Assembly: GCA_009693015.1 (NCBI GenBank)
Contig: SHYB01000017.1
Span: forward strand, 1 to 42,433
Length of the DNA stretch: 42,433 nt
Direction of reading: 5' to 3'
Origin: Dehalococcoidia bacterium
GTDB taxonomy: Bacteria; Chloroflexota; Dehalococcoidia; SHYB01
The stretch's first letter is position 1, and each line of letters begins with the position of its first letter. Made by a program: the position numbers and the translations under genes. Below, piece after piece: positions 33,791 to 41,702 of this stretch. The notes under the pieces were generated by a model. It saw nothing but the letters and a program-made list of their open reading frames with translations, was not told where the DNA came from and searched no databases.

Positions 33791-33974
33791 CATTCCCGCG
33801 AAGGCGGGGATCCAGTCCTTGAGTGTCACTGCGAGCCCCGATCCCATCGGAGCGTGGCAACCTGGTAGGGTGGGGGTGAAGCCCCCCGTCATTCCGGCGT
33901 ACGCCGGCGCTATGCAACCCATGAGCGGCAGCGCAACCCCCTCTCCATAGCTATGGAGAGGGCCGGGGTGAGGC
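33791..33974. repeat. Cluster of distinct hairpin repeats between convergent genes
   Basis: At least four different units are packed into the gap after alaS. CCCGCGAAGGCGGGGATCC (33795-33813) is one. CACTGCGAGCCCCGATCCC with CATCGGAGCGTGGCAACC (about 33827-33863) is the second. The third is a perfect palindrome, CCGGCGTACGCCGG (33895-33908). The fourth is 33925-33974, beginning GCGGCAGCGCAACCCC, with a 12-bp perfect inverted repeat CCCTCTCCATAG/CTATGGAGAGGG. The last unit recurs at 35523-35572. No gene is visible here. Confidence 0.7.
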
Positions 33975-33982
33975 TGACCCCC

Positions 33983-34561
33983 CTACGCCCCTTCATTCAC
34001 TGGGTTCTTCCCCTGCTTCAGCAGCGTCACAATCGGCCCATCCTCCCGCCACATATGGCACGAGTTCATCGAAGGGTGCGAATACGTCTCCGTCACCGGG
34101 TCCTTCTTCAACCCGCCCGAAGCCGGGTCTGACGACGGCCCAAAATACGCGCTCGCCGTCGCCCGCGTATTCGCCATCACCTGCAACAGCGTATTCATAT
34201 GCGCGCACCCCTTCGGCCCGCCCAGCAGTTCGCGCGCCTTCGTGGTGTACCCCGACGCAATCTTCACGCCCTCCAACTTCGGTAGCCAGCCCAGCACCGC
34301 GCCGCACCCTGCCAGCGGCTGTCCGGGAAAGTCCCCCGCGCTTTTGACAATTTCCGCCGTCGCACGGTCCACCTTGAGGCGGTTCATCATGTGGTGCACC
34401 ACCCCTGGCGGGCGCGGGTCTCCGGCGCGGCGCACCTGCTTGAAAATCTTCGAGCCTTCCGGCTGCACGTCCTGCAGGGACCCTTCGATGGAAATGGTCC
34501 CGTCGCCCTCGTCGAAGACCTGCACCGTAATCGTGCGGGTATGGATCGGCGTACGCGCCAT
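33983..34561 (-). CDS. DUF2889 domain protein
   Basis: This 192-residue protein has the DUF2889 layout: an N-terminal beta-rich part RTITVQVFDEGDGTISIEGS, then HHMMNRLKVDRATAEIVKSA. The region GYTTKARELLGGPKGCAHMN then LLQVMANTRATA corresponds to the conserved C/H-containing C-terminal part (LGGxxGCxHL). The function of the family is unknown; the Cys and His residues could bind metal. The ATG at 34561 is preceded by GGGAGGAAAG. It is divergent from ruvX across a family A repeat. It is a complete gene. Confidence 0.78.
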   Translation of the reverse strand: MARTPIHTRTITVQVFDEGDGTISIEGSLQDVQPEGSKIFKQVRRAGDPRPPGVVHHMMNRLKVDRATAEIVKSAGDFPGQPLAGCGAVLGWLPKLEGVKIASGYTTKARELLGGPKGCAHMNTLLQVMANTRATASAYFGPSSDPASGGLKKDPVTETYSHPSMNSCHMWREDGPIVTLLKQGKNPVNEGA

Positions 34562-34595
34562 GTCTTTCCTCCCGTCGCGGTTCGCGCGACATTCC

Positions 34596-34625
34596 AGTAT
34601 AGGCGGCGCGTGCAGCTTGTCACAA
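34596..34625 (-). promoter_or_regulatory. Promoter of the DUF2889 gene
   Basis: On the minus strand TTGTGA (34625-34620), 18 bases and TATACT (34601-34596), with a short leader to the ATG at 34561. Confidence 0.55.
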
Positions 34626-34734
34626 CGCAGCAGTCGTTCGGACGGGGTTTGGGCCGTCCCCAGGATTGCTTCCTAACAGGAGAAGAAGCGCCTGGCGCTG
34701 AAAGTAGCGCAGGCTCCTCGCTCGCTCCCTCCTC

Positions 34735-34870
34735 GGGTGTGTCCAGAGAGGGGCGTAAGTCCCGTCTGCGCGACTCGCGATTCCATCGGAGCTCCTCTCT
34801 GGCAGAGGGCGCGGGGGATGTGCCCCCGTTCTTTCTTGCAACATATGCGGGTGGGCGGGTGGGAGCAAAG
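34735..34870 (+). repeat. Interspersed two-hairpin repeat (family A), copy 3, with extra sequence in hairpin 1
   Basis: The copy runs from GGGTGTGTCCAGAGAGGGGC to GGGTGGGCGGGTGGGAGCAA. Hairpin 1 is interrupted by CGACTCGCGATTCCATCGG, similar to the CGATCCCATCGGAG unit at about 33840. Hairpin 2 is CGGGGG-ATGTG-CCCCCG (34812-34828) followed by TTCTTTCTT. It lies in the divergent gap between the DUF2889 gene and ruvX, so it is not simply a terminator here. 34626-34734 shows no gene. Confidence 0.75.
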
Positions 34871-34933
34871 ACATCCGCCACGGGCTACGCCAGTGCGCTT
34901 GCCCTGTCCGCCCGCCCCCTGTACCCTTCCCCC

Positions 34934-35380
34934 ATGCGCATCCTTGCTCTCGATGTCGGCGACCGCTACATCGGGGTCGCCCTTAGCGACCCCACCGGCC
35001 TCATCGCCTCCCCCCTCCCCGTCCTCGAGCGCACCGGCGGCAAACGCGACTACGAGCGCGTGCTCGCCGTCGTTAAGGCGCAGGAAGCGGCGCGCATCAT
35101 CATCGGCATGCCCATCACCATGTCCGGCGAAGAAGGCGAGCAAGCCCAGGCCACCAACGCCTTCGTCGCCGCCCTCAAAGAGCGCACAGCCCTCCCCGTG
35201 GAAACCCTGGACGAGCGGCTCACCACCGTCGAAGCGGAACGCCGCATGCGCGAAGCCGGTGCCTCATCCCGCCGCATGCGCCAGCGCACTGACTCCCAGG
35301 CCGCCGCCGTCCTCCTCCAGGGCTACCTTGATGCCCAGCGCCTCCGCCGCGCCCGCGAAGACGCCGGCGATCCTTCGTAG
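34934..35380 (+). CDS. ruvX: Putative Holliday junction resolvase / pre-16S rRNA nuclease RuvX (YqgF)
   Basis: This 148-residue protein begins MRILALDVGDRYIGVALSDP, the G-x4-G-V-A-x-S-D RNase-H-like strand with catalytic Asp7. VETLDERLTTVEAERRM holds the conserved E/D region, and TDSQAAAVLLQGYLD is the C-terminal D-x-x-A-A-x-x-(I/L)-L-Q motif. YqgF trims the 16S rRNA 5' end and is an RNase H-fold relative of RuvC. Start is the ATG at 34934; the long upstream frame passes through the repeat. Family A repeats flank it on both sides. Confidence 0.9.
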   Translation: MRILALDVGDRYIGVALSDPTGLIASPLPVLERTGGKRDYERVLAVVKAQEAARIIIGMPITMSGEEGEQAQATNAFVAALKERTALPVETLDERLTTVEAERRMREAGASSRRMRQRTDSQAAAVLLQGYLDAQRLRRAREDAGDPS

Positions 35381-35401
35381 TCTCGCCGCTTCTTCCCTCT
35401 T

Positions 35402-35514
35402 GGGTGTGTCCAGAGAGGGGGCGAAGCCCATCTTTGGCAAGGGTTTCAGGGGATGTGCCCCTGTCTTTCCTTACAACGTTTGCGGGTGGGTGGGTGGGAA
35501 TAACGACGCCTGAA
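35402..35514 (+). repeat. Interspersed two-hairpin repeat (family A), copy 4, with terminator-like second hairpin
   Basis: GGGTGTGTCCAGAGAGGGGG opens it. Hairpin 1 is CCAGAGA/TCTTTGG (35410-35416 with 35431-35437), with a G-U pair where copy 1 has G-C. Hairpin 2 is CAGGGG-ATGTG-CCCCTG (35447-35463) followed by TCTTTCCTT. The tail is GGGTGGGTGGGTGGGAATAA. It sits after ruvX, where a terminator would be expected. Confidence 0.8.
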
Positions 35515-35522
35515 GCAAATAG

Positions 35523-35572
35523 GCGGCAGCGCAACCCCCTCTCCATCTCGAATGGAGAGGGCAGGGTGAGGC
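35523..35572. repeat. Palindromic repeat (family B), copy 2
   Basis: GCGGCAGCGCAACCCCCTCT then CCAT..ATGGAGAGGG and GGTGAGGC match 33925-33974. Both copies lie within 10 bases of the 3' end of a minus-strand gene and end in a CCCCCCTACGCC-type sequence that includes the gene's stop codon. Confidence 0.75.
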
Positions 35573-35580
35573 GCTCCCCC

Positions 35581-36525
35581 CTACGCCGGGCACACCGCGT
35601 CTATCTTCTTCAGATCGTCCGCCGTCAGCTTCCACTCCACACCCTTCACATTCTCCGCCACCTGCTCCGGCCGCGTCGCCCCCGTAATCACGCTGCACAC
35701 CGCTGGTTGCGCCAGCAGCCACGCATGCGCCAACTCCCCCACGCTCCGTCCCCGCTCCTGCGCGAATTTTTGCAACCCCTCCAGCTTCGCCCAGCCCTCA
35801 TCGGTGGTGAACGCTTGCATCAGCCGCGGCATCTTCTCCCCGCGCGTATCCGGCGGCGGCGCCTCCCCCTTCCGATACTTCCCCGTCAGAAAGCCTGACG
35901 CCAGCGGGAAATACGGCACCAGTCCCACCCCATAGGCCCGGCAGAACGGCGCCAGGTCGCGCTCCGCATCCCGCTTCAGCAGGTTATAGTGGTTCTGCAC
36001 CGCGCTGAACCGGTTCAAGTTATGCACCCGCGCCGTCCACTCCGCCTCGCACGCCCGCCACGTATCGAAGTTCGAGCAGCCGGTATAGCGAATCTTCCCC
36101 GCCCGCACCATGTCGTCCAGCGCGCGCAGCGTCTCTTCCACCGGGGTGGCGTAATCGGGATCGGGGTAATGCAGCCAGTACAGGTCAACGTAGTCCGTCT
36201 GCAACCGCCGCAGGCTCGTTTCCAGCTGCTCGATCATCAGCCGCCGCGATGGGCTGTGGTTGTTCGGCCCCGGCGCCGTCGCATTGGCGAACTTCGTTGC
36301 CACCACCGCCTGCTGCCGCTTCCCTTTCAGCGCCTTGCCGATCGACTCCTCCGACTTGCCCCCGCCATAGGAAAACGCCGTATCAATGTGATTGATCCCC
36401 AGGTCCAGCGCCTGGTGCACCACCCGCGTCGCCTGCGCCTCGTCAATGCGCATGCCGAAGTTATTCGTCCCCAGGCCTACAGCGGAAAGCTGCAAGCCCG
36501 CGTTCCCCAGCCTTCGATACTCCAT
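35581..36525 (-). CDS. Aldo/keto reductase (paralogue 1)
   Basis: This 314-residue TIM-barrel oxidoreductase has the catalytic tetrad D48, Y53, K78 and H119 (HIDTAFSYGGGKSEE, VVATKFA, LYWLHYPD). The NADPH-binding C-terminal segment contains VCSVITGATRPEQVAEN. The ATG at 36525 opens MEYRRLGNAGLQLSAVGLGT. A paralogue of similar length lies directly upstream (36565-37500) and aligns end to end, so tandem duplication is clear. It reduces carbonyl compounds; the physiological substrate is unknown. Confidence 0.9.
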   Translation of the reverse strand: MEYRRLGNAGLQLSAVGLGTNNFGMRIDEAQATRVVHQALDLGINHIDTAFSYGGGKSEESIGKALKGKRQQAVVATKFANATAPGPNNHSPSRRLMIEQLETSLRRLQTDYVDLYWLHYPDPDYATPVEETLRALDDMVRAGKIRYTGCSNFDTWRACEAEWTARVHNLNRFSAVQNHYNLLKRDAERDLAPFCRAYGVGLVPYFPLASGFLTGKYRKGEAPPPDTRGEKMPRLMQAFTTDEGWAKLEGLQKFAQERGRSVGELAHAWLLAQPAVCSVITGATRPEQVAENVKGVEWKLTADDLKKIDAVCPA

Positions 36526-36564
36526 CGCTCCGTGCTCCTCCCCAAGCGCAGTGCGCCGCCGCCG

Positions 36565-37500
36565 CTATGCCGGCGCCAGCCCGTCAATCTCCTTCATCTC
36601 CTCCGTCGTCAGCTTCCAATCGATCCCTTTGGCGTTCTCCTTCACCTGCTCCGGCTTCGTCGCCCCGGAAATCACCGACGGCACCGCCGGGTTCGCCAGC
36701 AGCCACGCGTGCGCCAGGTCGCCCAGGCTGCGCCCGCGCTTTGTGGCGAAGCCTTCCAGCGCCTGTAGCTTGGCGAAGTTCTTGTCGTTGAGAATCCCCC
36801 GCAGGTTTGGCGACTTATCCATGCGCGTCCCCTTGGGGATTTCCTGGCCCGCCTTGTACTTCCCTGTCAGCAGCCCGGACTCCAGCGGAAAGTACGGGAT
36901 AAAGCCGATCCCGTAGGTGCGGCACACCGCCACATGCTCCCGCTCCACGTCCCGCTTCAGCAGGTTGTAATGGTTCTGCGCGCACACAAACCGGTTCAGG
37001 TTCAGGTCTCGCGCCGTCCACTCCGCCTCCGCGATCCGCCACGCATCGAAGTTCGAGTTGCCTAGGTACCGCACCTTCCCTGACTGCACCAGGTCGTCCA
37101 TCGCCCGCAGCGTCTCTTCGATGGGCGTGCCCGGGTCCATCCAGTGGATGTAGTACAGATCAATATAGTCCGTCTGCAGCCGCTTCAGGCTGGCCTCCAC
37201 CTGCTCCATGATGTGCCGCCGCGAAGCGCCTCCCATGTTCGGACCCTGGCCCATTTGCGTGCCGAACTTCGTCCCCAGCACCACCCCGTGCCTCCGCCCC
37301 TTCAGCGCCTTCCCAATGATCTGCTCGGACATCGTCGCCGCGTAGATATTCGCCGTATCGAAAAAGTTGATGCCTGACTCCAGCGCTTGGTCAATCACCT
37401 TCAGCGAACTGGCTTCATCGGCCCTCCCGCCAAAGTTATTTGTGCCCAGGCCCAGCACAGACACCTGTAGTCCCGAGTTCCCCAGCTTGCGATATTCCAT
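36565..37500 (-). CDS. Aldo/keto reductase (paralogue 2)
   Basis: This 311-residue paralogue has the same tetrad: D48, Y53, K78 and H119. It opens MEYRKLGNSGLQVSVLGLGT, and the C-terminus holds VPSVISGATKPEQVKENAKG. The spacing to the downstream paralogue is 39 bases and the two are probably cotranscribed. The N-terminal half of the barrel differs more (for example NIYAATMSEQIIG versus FSYGGGKSEESIG), consistent with different substrates. A TATGAT -10 lies upstream. Confidence 0.9.
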   Translation of the reverse strand: MEYRKLGNSGLQVSVLGLGTNNFGGRADEASSLKVIDQALESGINFFDTANIYAATMSEQIIGKALKGRRHGVVLGTKFGTQMGQGPNMGGASRRHIMEQVEASLKRLQTDYIDLYYIHWMDPGTPIEETLRAMDDLVQSGKVRYLGNSNFDAWRIAEAEWTARDLNLNRFVCAQNHYNLLKRDVEREHVAVCRTYGIGFIPYFPLESGLLTGKYKAGQEIPKGTRMDKSPNLRGILNDKNFAKLQALEGFATKRGRSLGDLAHAWLLANPAVPSVISGATKPEQVKENAKGIDWKLTTEEMKEIDGLAPA

Positions 37501-37550
37501 GGTGCATCCCTTCCCAGAAGCGTTGGCGTTGCCCTTGGCGAACGCCGCCC

Positions 37551-37580
37551 ATCATACGCTGGCGCTGCTAGGGACAACAA
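37551..37580 (-). promoter_or_regulatory. Promoter of the aldo/keto reductase pair
   Basis: On the minus strand TATGAT (37556-37551), with TTGTTG (37580-37575) 18 bases upstream as a weak -35. It faces aroE across a 127-base gap. Confidence 0.45.
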
Positions 37581-37627
37581 GGCGCTTCCCTGTCTCACCC
37601 TTGCGTCCCGCGCCCCGCCGCCGCAAA

Positions 37628-38503
37628 ATGCCTCCTATGACCACGCCAGCCCTCCCTGGAAAACTCGCCGGCATCATCGGCTGGCCCCTGGGCCACTCCA
37701 TCTCCCCCGCCTTCCACCAGGCCGCCTTCGATTACCTCAAGCTCGGCTGGCGCTATGAACGCTGGACCACCCCCCCGCACCAGCTCCCCCAGCGTATCGC
37801 CGGCCTGCGACAGCCCCACATGGCCGGGGCCAACGTCACCGTCCCCCACAAGGAGACCGTCGTCGCCATGCTCGACTCCGTAGACCCCCAGGCCAAACGC
37901 ATCGGCGCAGTCAACACCATCGTCAACCGCCAGGGCCGTCTGGAAGGCCACAACACCGACGCTCCCGGCTTCATCCTCTCCCTGCGCCGGCAGGCCGCGT
38001 TCGACCCCAAGGGCGCGCGTGTCCTCGTCCTCGGCGCGGGCGGCGCCGCCAAAGCCGTCGTCATCTCCCTCCTTGATGCCGGCGCCGCCTGGGTCGTCAT
38101 CTGCAACCGCACCCCGGAACGCGCCCGCCGGCTCGTCCTCGCCGCCGCCGCCGGCGCCCGCTTGGGCTGGGGTGAGCTGCGCGTCGCCCCCTGGGGCGCC
38201 CCTCCGCCCGACGCCGATCTCCTCGTCAACACCACCACCCTCGGCATGCGCGGCGGTCCCGCACCCCAAGAAAGCCCCCTCCCCGCCGCCCGCATCCCGC
38301 GCCGCGCCCTCGTCTGCGACCTGGTGTACAACCCGCAAGATACCCCGCTGCTCGCCCAGGCGCGGCTGGCCGGCGCCCGCACCTTGGGCGGCTTGCCCAT
38401 GCTCATCCACCAGGGCGCCCTCGCCGGCGAGCTCTGGACAGGCAAGCAGGCCCCCTATCAGGTTATGCTGGATGCCGCCCTCCGCGCCCTCTCCGATTCC
38501 TGA
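37628..38503 (+). CDS. aroE: Shikimate dehydrogenase
   Basis: This is 291 residues from the ATG at 37628 (an ATG at 37637 is also plausible). Substrate serines lie in GHSISPAFHQ. K75 (NVTVPHKETV) and D111 (NTDAPGF) are the catalytic pair. The NADP-binding loop is LGAGGAAKAVV, with NRTPERARRL selecting NADP. It reduces 3-dehydroshikimate to shikimate in aromatic amino acid synthesis. No other aro gene is in the window. The C-terminus 'ALAGELWTGKQAPYQVMLDAA' is typical. The next gene starts 60 bases later. Confidence 0.95.
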   Translation: MPPMTTPALPGKLAGIIGWPLGHSISPAFHQAAFDYLKLGWRYERWTTPPHQLPQRIAGLRQPHMAGANVTVPHKETVVAMLDSVDPQAKRIGAVNTIVNRQGRLEGHNTDAPGFILSLRRQAAFDPKGARVLVLGAGGAAKAVVISLLDAGAAWVVICNRTPERARRLVLAAAAGARLGWGELRVAPWGAPPPDADLLVNTTTLGMRGGPAPQESPLPAARIPRRALVCDLVYNPQDTPLLAQARLAGARTLGGLPMLIHQGALAGELWTGKQAPYQVMLDAALRALSDS

Positions 38504-38562
38504 CTCCCCGCCCTCTTGCGCCGCGGGTTTATACTACTGGGCATTACCATGAAACGCGATTC

Positions 38563-39369
38563 ATGGTGAGCCGATCTATGCGCATGAACATCCCTGCCGG
38601 CATACGCCTTTCCCGCCCGCCGTATCCCGTCGCGGCCTGGCTTCGGCGCGGCACACCCTTCCTCTGGCAAGTAGTCCTCGTTCTCCTGGCCTACGCCGCC
38701 TACAGCCTCTCCAAGCGGCTCATCTACGACGATCCCAAGGCAACTGCCTTCGATAATGCCTGGCGCATCGTCCTCCTGGAAAACGACCTTGGCCTCTTCC
38801 GCGAGGCTGCCATGCAGCGATACTTCCTCTACGAGCACAGGATCGCCGCCACCGCCTTCAACTGGTTCTACACCATCGGCTACTGGCCCGTCATCCTGCC
38901 CACGGCCATCTTCCTCTACTGGCGCCGCCCCGCCTGGTACCGCGAGTTCCGCACCGTCGCCATCGTAGTGTTCCTCGGCGCAATCGTCGTCTATTCCCTC
39001 TTCCCTCTCGCCCCGCCACGCTTCCTGCCAGGCTTCCAAGACCTCCACACCTATCCATACCTCAACACCTTCGGCGAGTCCGCCAGCCACCCTCTGTCCG
39101 CCAACCCTTACGCCGCCATGCCCAGCGTCCATTTCGCCCTCACGCTTGCCGTCTCCATCTTCTTCTGGCGCATGCCCGGCCTGCTGTGGAAGGCCCTCGC
39201 CGTGGCCTACGTCGCCATGATGTTCATGACCATCGTCGTCACCGGCAACCACTACATCGTGGACGCGCTGGCCTCCGTCGTCATGGTCGCCCTCGCCTTC
39301 GCCCTCGCCCGCGTCACCATGCTCGTGCGCCGCCGCTCCGCTCCCGCCGTCAGCCCCATCATCTCCTAG
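38563..39369 (+). CDS. PAP2-superfamily membrane protein (inositolphosphotransferase-like)
   Basis: This is 268 residues from the ATG at 38563 (an ATG at 38578 is also possible), with about six transmembrane helices. The motifs PYAAMPSVHFALTLAVSIFF and VTGNHYIVDALASVVM form the PAP2 catalytic core (S-x-H and H-x3-D). The length and layout, with 'FNWFYTIGYWPVILPTAIFL', resemble Aur1/Ipt1-like inositol phosphotransferases found in Actinobacteria and Chloroflexota. It probably acts on a lipid-linked phosphate at the membrane. A TATACT -10 box (38530-38535) precedes it. Confidence 0.8.
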   Translation: MVSRSMRMNIPAGIRLSRPPYPVAAWLRRGTPFLWQVVLVLLAYAAYSLSKRLIYDDPKATAFDNAWRIVLLENDLGLFREAAMQRYFLYEHRIAATAFNWFYTIGYWPVILPTAIFLYWRRPAWYREFRTVAIVVFLGAIVVYSLFPLAPPRFLPGFQDLHTYPYLNTFGESASHPLSANPYAAMPSVHFALTLAVSIFFWRMPGLLWKALAVAYVAMMFMTIVVTGNHYIVDALASVVMVALAFALARVTMLVRRRSAPAVSPIIS

Positions 39370-39419
39370 CCATCCCCGCGTTGGCCGTGATGCTCCCCCC
39401 CAATGCCTGCGATACTCTC

Positions 39420-39449
39420 TTGACCCTGCCTGCCGCATCCCCCTAGACT
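39420..39449 (+). promoter_or_regulatory. Promoter of hppA
   Basis: TTGACC (39420-39425), 18 bases and TAGACT (39444-39449). The start is predicted near 39456; GGAG at 39470-39473 is nine bases before the ATG at 39483. Confidence 0.65.
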
Positions 39450-39482
39450 GCTTCCTGCAACTCTTCCCTGGAGTCATGGCGC

Positions 39483-41558
39483 ATGAGCTCTCTCATCCTG
39501 GCGATCATCGCCGGCCTTTCCGCCCTCCTCTTCGGCGCCATCCTCACCGCCGGCGTCCTGCGCCAGCCCCAGGGCACGCCGCGCATGCAAGAAATCGCCC
39601 GGGCCATCCAGGTCGGCGCCGCCGCCTTCCTCCGCCGCGAGTACACCTACATCGCCGTCTTTGTCGCCGTCATCTTCGTCGTCCTCTGGCTCTTCGTGGA
39701 CGCCGACATCCTCGGCAAAATGCCCCCGCGCGTCATTGACCGCGCCATCCCCGCCACCGCGCTCGCCTTTCTCGCAGGCTCGTTCAGCTCCGCCCTCACC
39801 GGCTTCCTCGGCATGCAGATCGCCGTCCGCGCCAACGTCCGCACCACCGCCGCCGCGCAGCGCGGCCTCAACGCCGCCCTCCGCGTCGCCTTTTCCAGCG
39901 GCGCCGTCATGGGCCTCAGCGTCGTCGGCATCGGACTGCTCGGCGTCTCCCTCATGTGGTGGGTCTTCAAAGACGCCGGCATTCTCGCCGGCTTCGGCAT
40001 GGGCGCATCCTCCATCGCCCTCTTCGCCCGTGTCGGCGGCGGCATCTTCACCAAGGCCGCGGACATCGGCGCTGACCTCGTAGGCAAGGTGGAAAAGGGC
40101 ATCCCTGAGGACGACCCGCGCAACCCCGCCGTCATCGCCGATAACGTTGGCGACAACGTCGGCGACGTCGCCGGCATGGGCGCCGACCTCTTCGAAAGCT
40201 ATGTCGGCTCCATCATCGCCACCGTCGCCCTTGCCGCCGGCGCCACCGCCTTCGGCCTCACCACCGGCCAGGGAGACCCCCTCCACGGCACCATGGGCGC
40301 CGCCTTCGATTCCAAGCGCGTCGTCCTCCCCATGCTCATCGCCGGCATCGGCATCTTCGCCTCCATCATCGGCACATTCTTCGTCCGCACCGGAGAGAAA
40401 GCTAGCATGGGCACCCTGCTCTGGGCCTTGCGTGCCGGCGTCTTCGGCGCAACCGGCCTTGTCGTTCTTGGTACGGCTCTTGCCGTTGCCGTCCTGGAGG
40501 TTGACTGGAACTTCTTCTGGGTGGTCGTCGTCGGCCTCGTCGTCGGCCAGACCATCGGCACCGCCACCGAATGGTTCACCTCCTACGAATATCGCTGGGT
40601 CAGGGGCCTTGCCGAGCAGACCAAGACCGGCCCCGCCACCACCATCATCGGCGGCTTCAGCCTCGGCATGTTAAGCAGCGTCATCCCCATCGTCGCCATC
40701 GTCGTCGGCATCTGGTTCGCCTGGTGGCTTGCTGATCTCTACGGCGTCGCCCTCGCCGCCGTCGGCATGCTCTCCACCCTCGGCATCACCCTTGCCACAG
40801 ACGCCTACGGTCCTGTTGCCGATAACGCCGGCGGCATCGCCGAGCAGTCCCACCTTGACCCCTCCGTCCGCCAGCGCACGGACGCCCTCGATTCGCTGGG
40901 CAACACCACCGCCGCCACCGGCAAGGGCTTCGCCATCGGCTCCGCCGTCCTCACCGCGCTCGCCCTCATGGCCGCCTACTCCGCCGTCGTCGGCCAAGAC
41001 GTCGCCTTCGACCTGCGGGACACCAGCACCCTCATGGGCGCCCTCATCGGCGCGCTCATGCCCTTCCTCTTCTCCGCCCTCGCCATGGGCGCCGTGGGCC
41101 GTGCCGCCTTCGCCCTGGTCAATGAAGTGCGCCGCCAGTTCCGCGAAATCCCCGGCCTCATGGAAGGCACCGGCACGCCTGACTACGCCCGCGTCGTGGA
41201 CCTCAGCACCCGCGGCGCCCTCCGCGAAATGATCCTTCCCGGCGTCCTCGCCATCATCGCCCCCATCACCGTCGGCGCCATCCTTGGCCCCGCCGCCCTC
41301 GGCGGCCTCCTCGTCGGCTCCATCGCCGCGGGTTCCCTCCTCGCCATCACCATGTCCACCTCCGGCGGCGCGTGGGACAACGCCAAGAAATACATCGAGT
41401 CCGGCCAGCTTGGCGGCAAAGGCTCGGACGCCCACAAGGCCGCCGTCGTTGGCGATACCGTCGGCGACCCCTTCAAGGATACCGCCGGCCCCTCGCTCAA
41501 CATCCTCCTCAAGCTCATGGCCATCGTCGCCCTCGTCTTCGGCCCCCTCTTCCTCTAG
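39483..41558 (+). CDS. hppA: Membrane-bound ion-translocating pyrophosphatase
   Basis: This 691-residue protein with about 16 helices hydrolyses pyrophosphate and pumps H+ and/or Na+ across the membrane. The PPi/Mg site is DPRNPAVIADNVGDNVGDVA, with D220, D224 and D228, and a second acid cluster is VGDTVGDPFKDTAGPS near the C-terminus. The K+-dependence determinant reads GNTTAATGKG: A477 is where K+-independent pumps have Lys, and G480 where they have Thr, so this is the K+-dependent type. The membrane segment has ADLFESY with E238, as in K+-dependent pumps. Which ion is pumped cannot be decided from sequence alone. It recovers energy from biosynthetic PPi. Confidence 0.95.
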   Translation: MSSLILAIIAGLSALLFGAILTAGVLRQPQGTPRMQEIARAIQVGAAAFLRREYTYIAVFVAVIFVVLWLFVDADILGKMPPRVIDRAIPATALAFLAGSFSSALTGFLGMQIAVRANVRTTAAAQRGLNAALRVAFSSGAVMGLSVVGIGLLGVSLMWWVFKDAGILAGFGMGASSIALFARVGGGIFTKAADIGADLVGKVEKGIPEDDPRNPAVIADNVGDNVGDVAGMGADLFESYVGSIIATVALAAGATAFGLTTGQGDPLHGTMGAAFDSKRVVLPMLIAGIGIFASIIGTFFVRTGEKASMGTLLWALRAGVFGATGLVVLGTALAVAVLEVDWNFFWVVVVGLVVGQTIGTATEWFTSYEYRWVRGLAEQTKTGPATTIIGGFSLGMLSSVIPIVAIVVGIWFAWWLADLYGVALAAVGMLSTLGITLATDAYGPVADNAGGIAEQSHLDPSVRQRTDALDSLGNTTAATGKGFAIGSAVLTALALMAAYSAVVGQDVAFDLRDTSTLMGALIGALMPFLFSALAMGAVGRAAFALVNEVRRQFREIPGLMEGTGTPDYARVVDLSTRGALREMILPGVLAIIAPITVGAILGPAALGGLLVGSIAAGSLLAITMSTSGGAWDNAKKYIESGQLGGKGSDAHKAAVVGDTVGDPFKDTAGPSLNILLKLMAIVALVFGPLFL

Positions 41559-41583
41559 CCCATCCCCCTGCCGCACCACTGAC

Positions 41584-41702
41584 GGCCAGGCCCGCGTACT
41601 TCCACGCCGCCGCGCAGCCTCCCCCTACCGCACCGCCGACCGGCCAGGCCCGTGTACTTCCACGCCACCGCGCAGCCGCCCCTACCGCACCGCCGACCGG
41701 CC
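41584..41702. repeat. 58-bp tandem duplication of the 3' end of the PPOX gene
   Basis: GGCCAGGCCCG(C/T)GTACTTCC starts at 41584 and again at 41642 (58-base period), and a third partial copy begins at 41699. The shared part CTACCGCACCGCCGACCGGC encodes, on the minus strand, the last six codons GRSAVR and stop of the PPOX gene; the copy at 41682-41701 is the real gene end. Copies differ by a few substitutions. 41559-41583 is non-coding. Confidence 0.85.

Noticed and set aside
34735-34870. Short peptides (CPERG-like) encoded by open frames through the family A copies
   Set aside because: The frames are open in several copies but differ by indels, lack RBS signals and follow DNA-structure conservation rather than protein conservation.
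17769-35572. CRISPR array
   Set aside because: The repeats are dispersed one by one in intergenic gaps with no regular spacing or spacers, so they are not an array.
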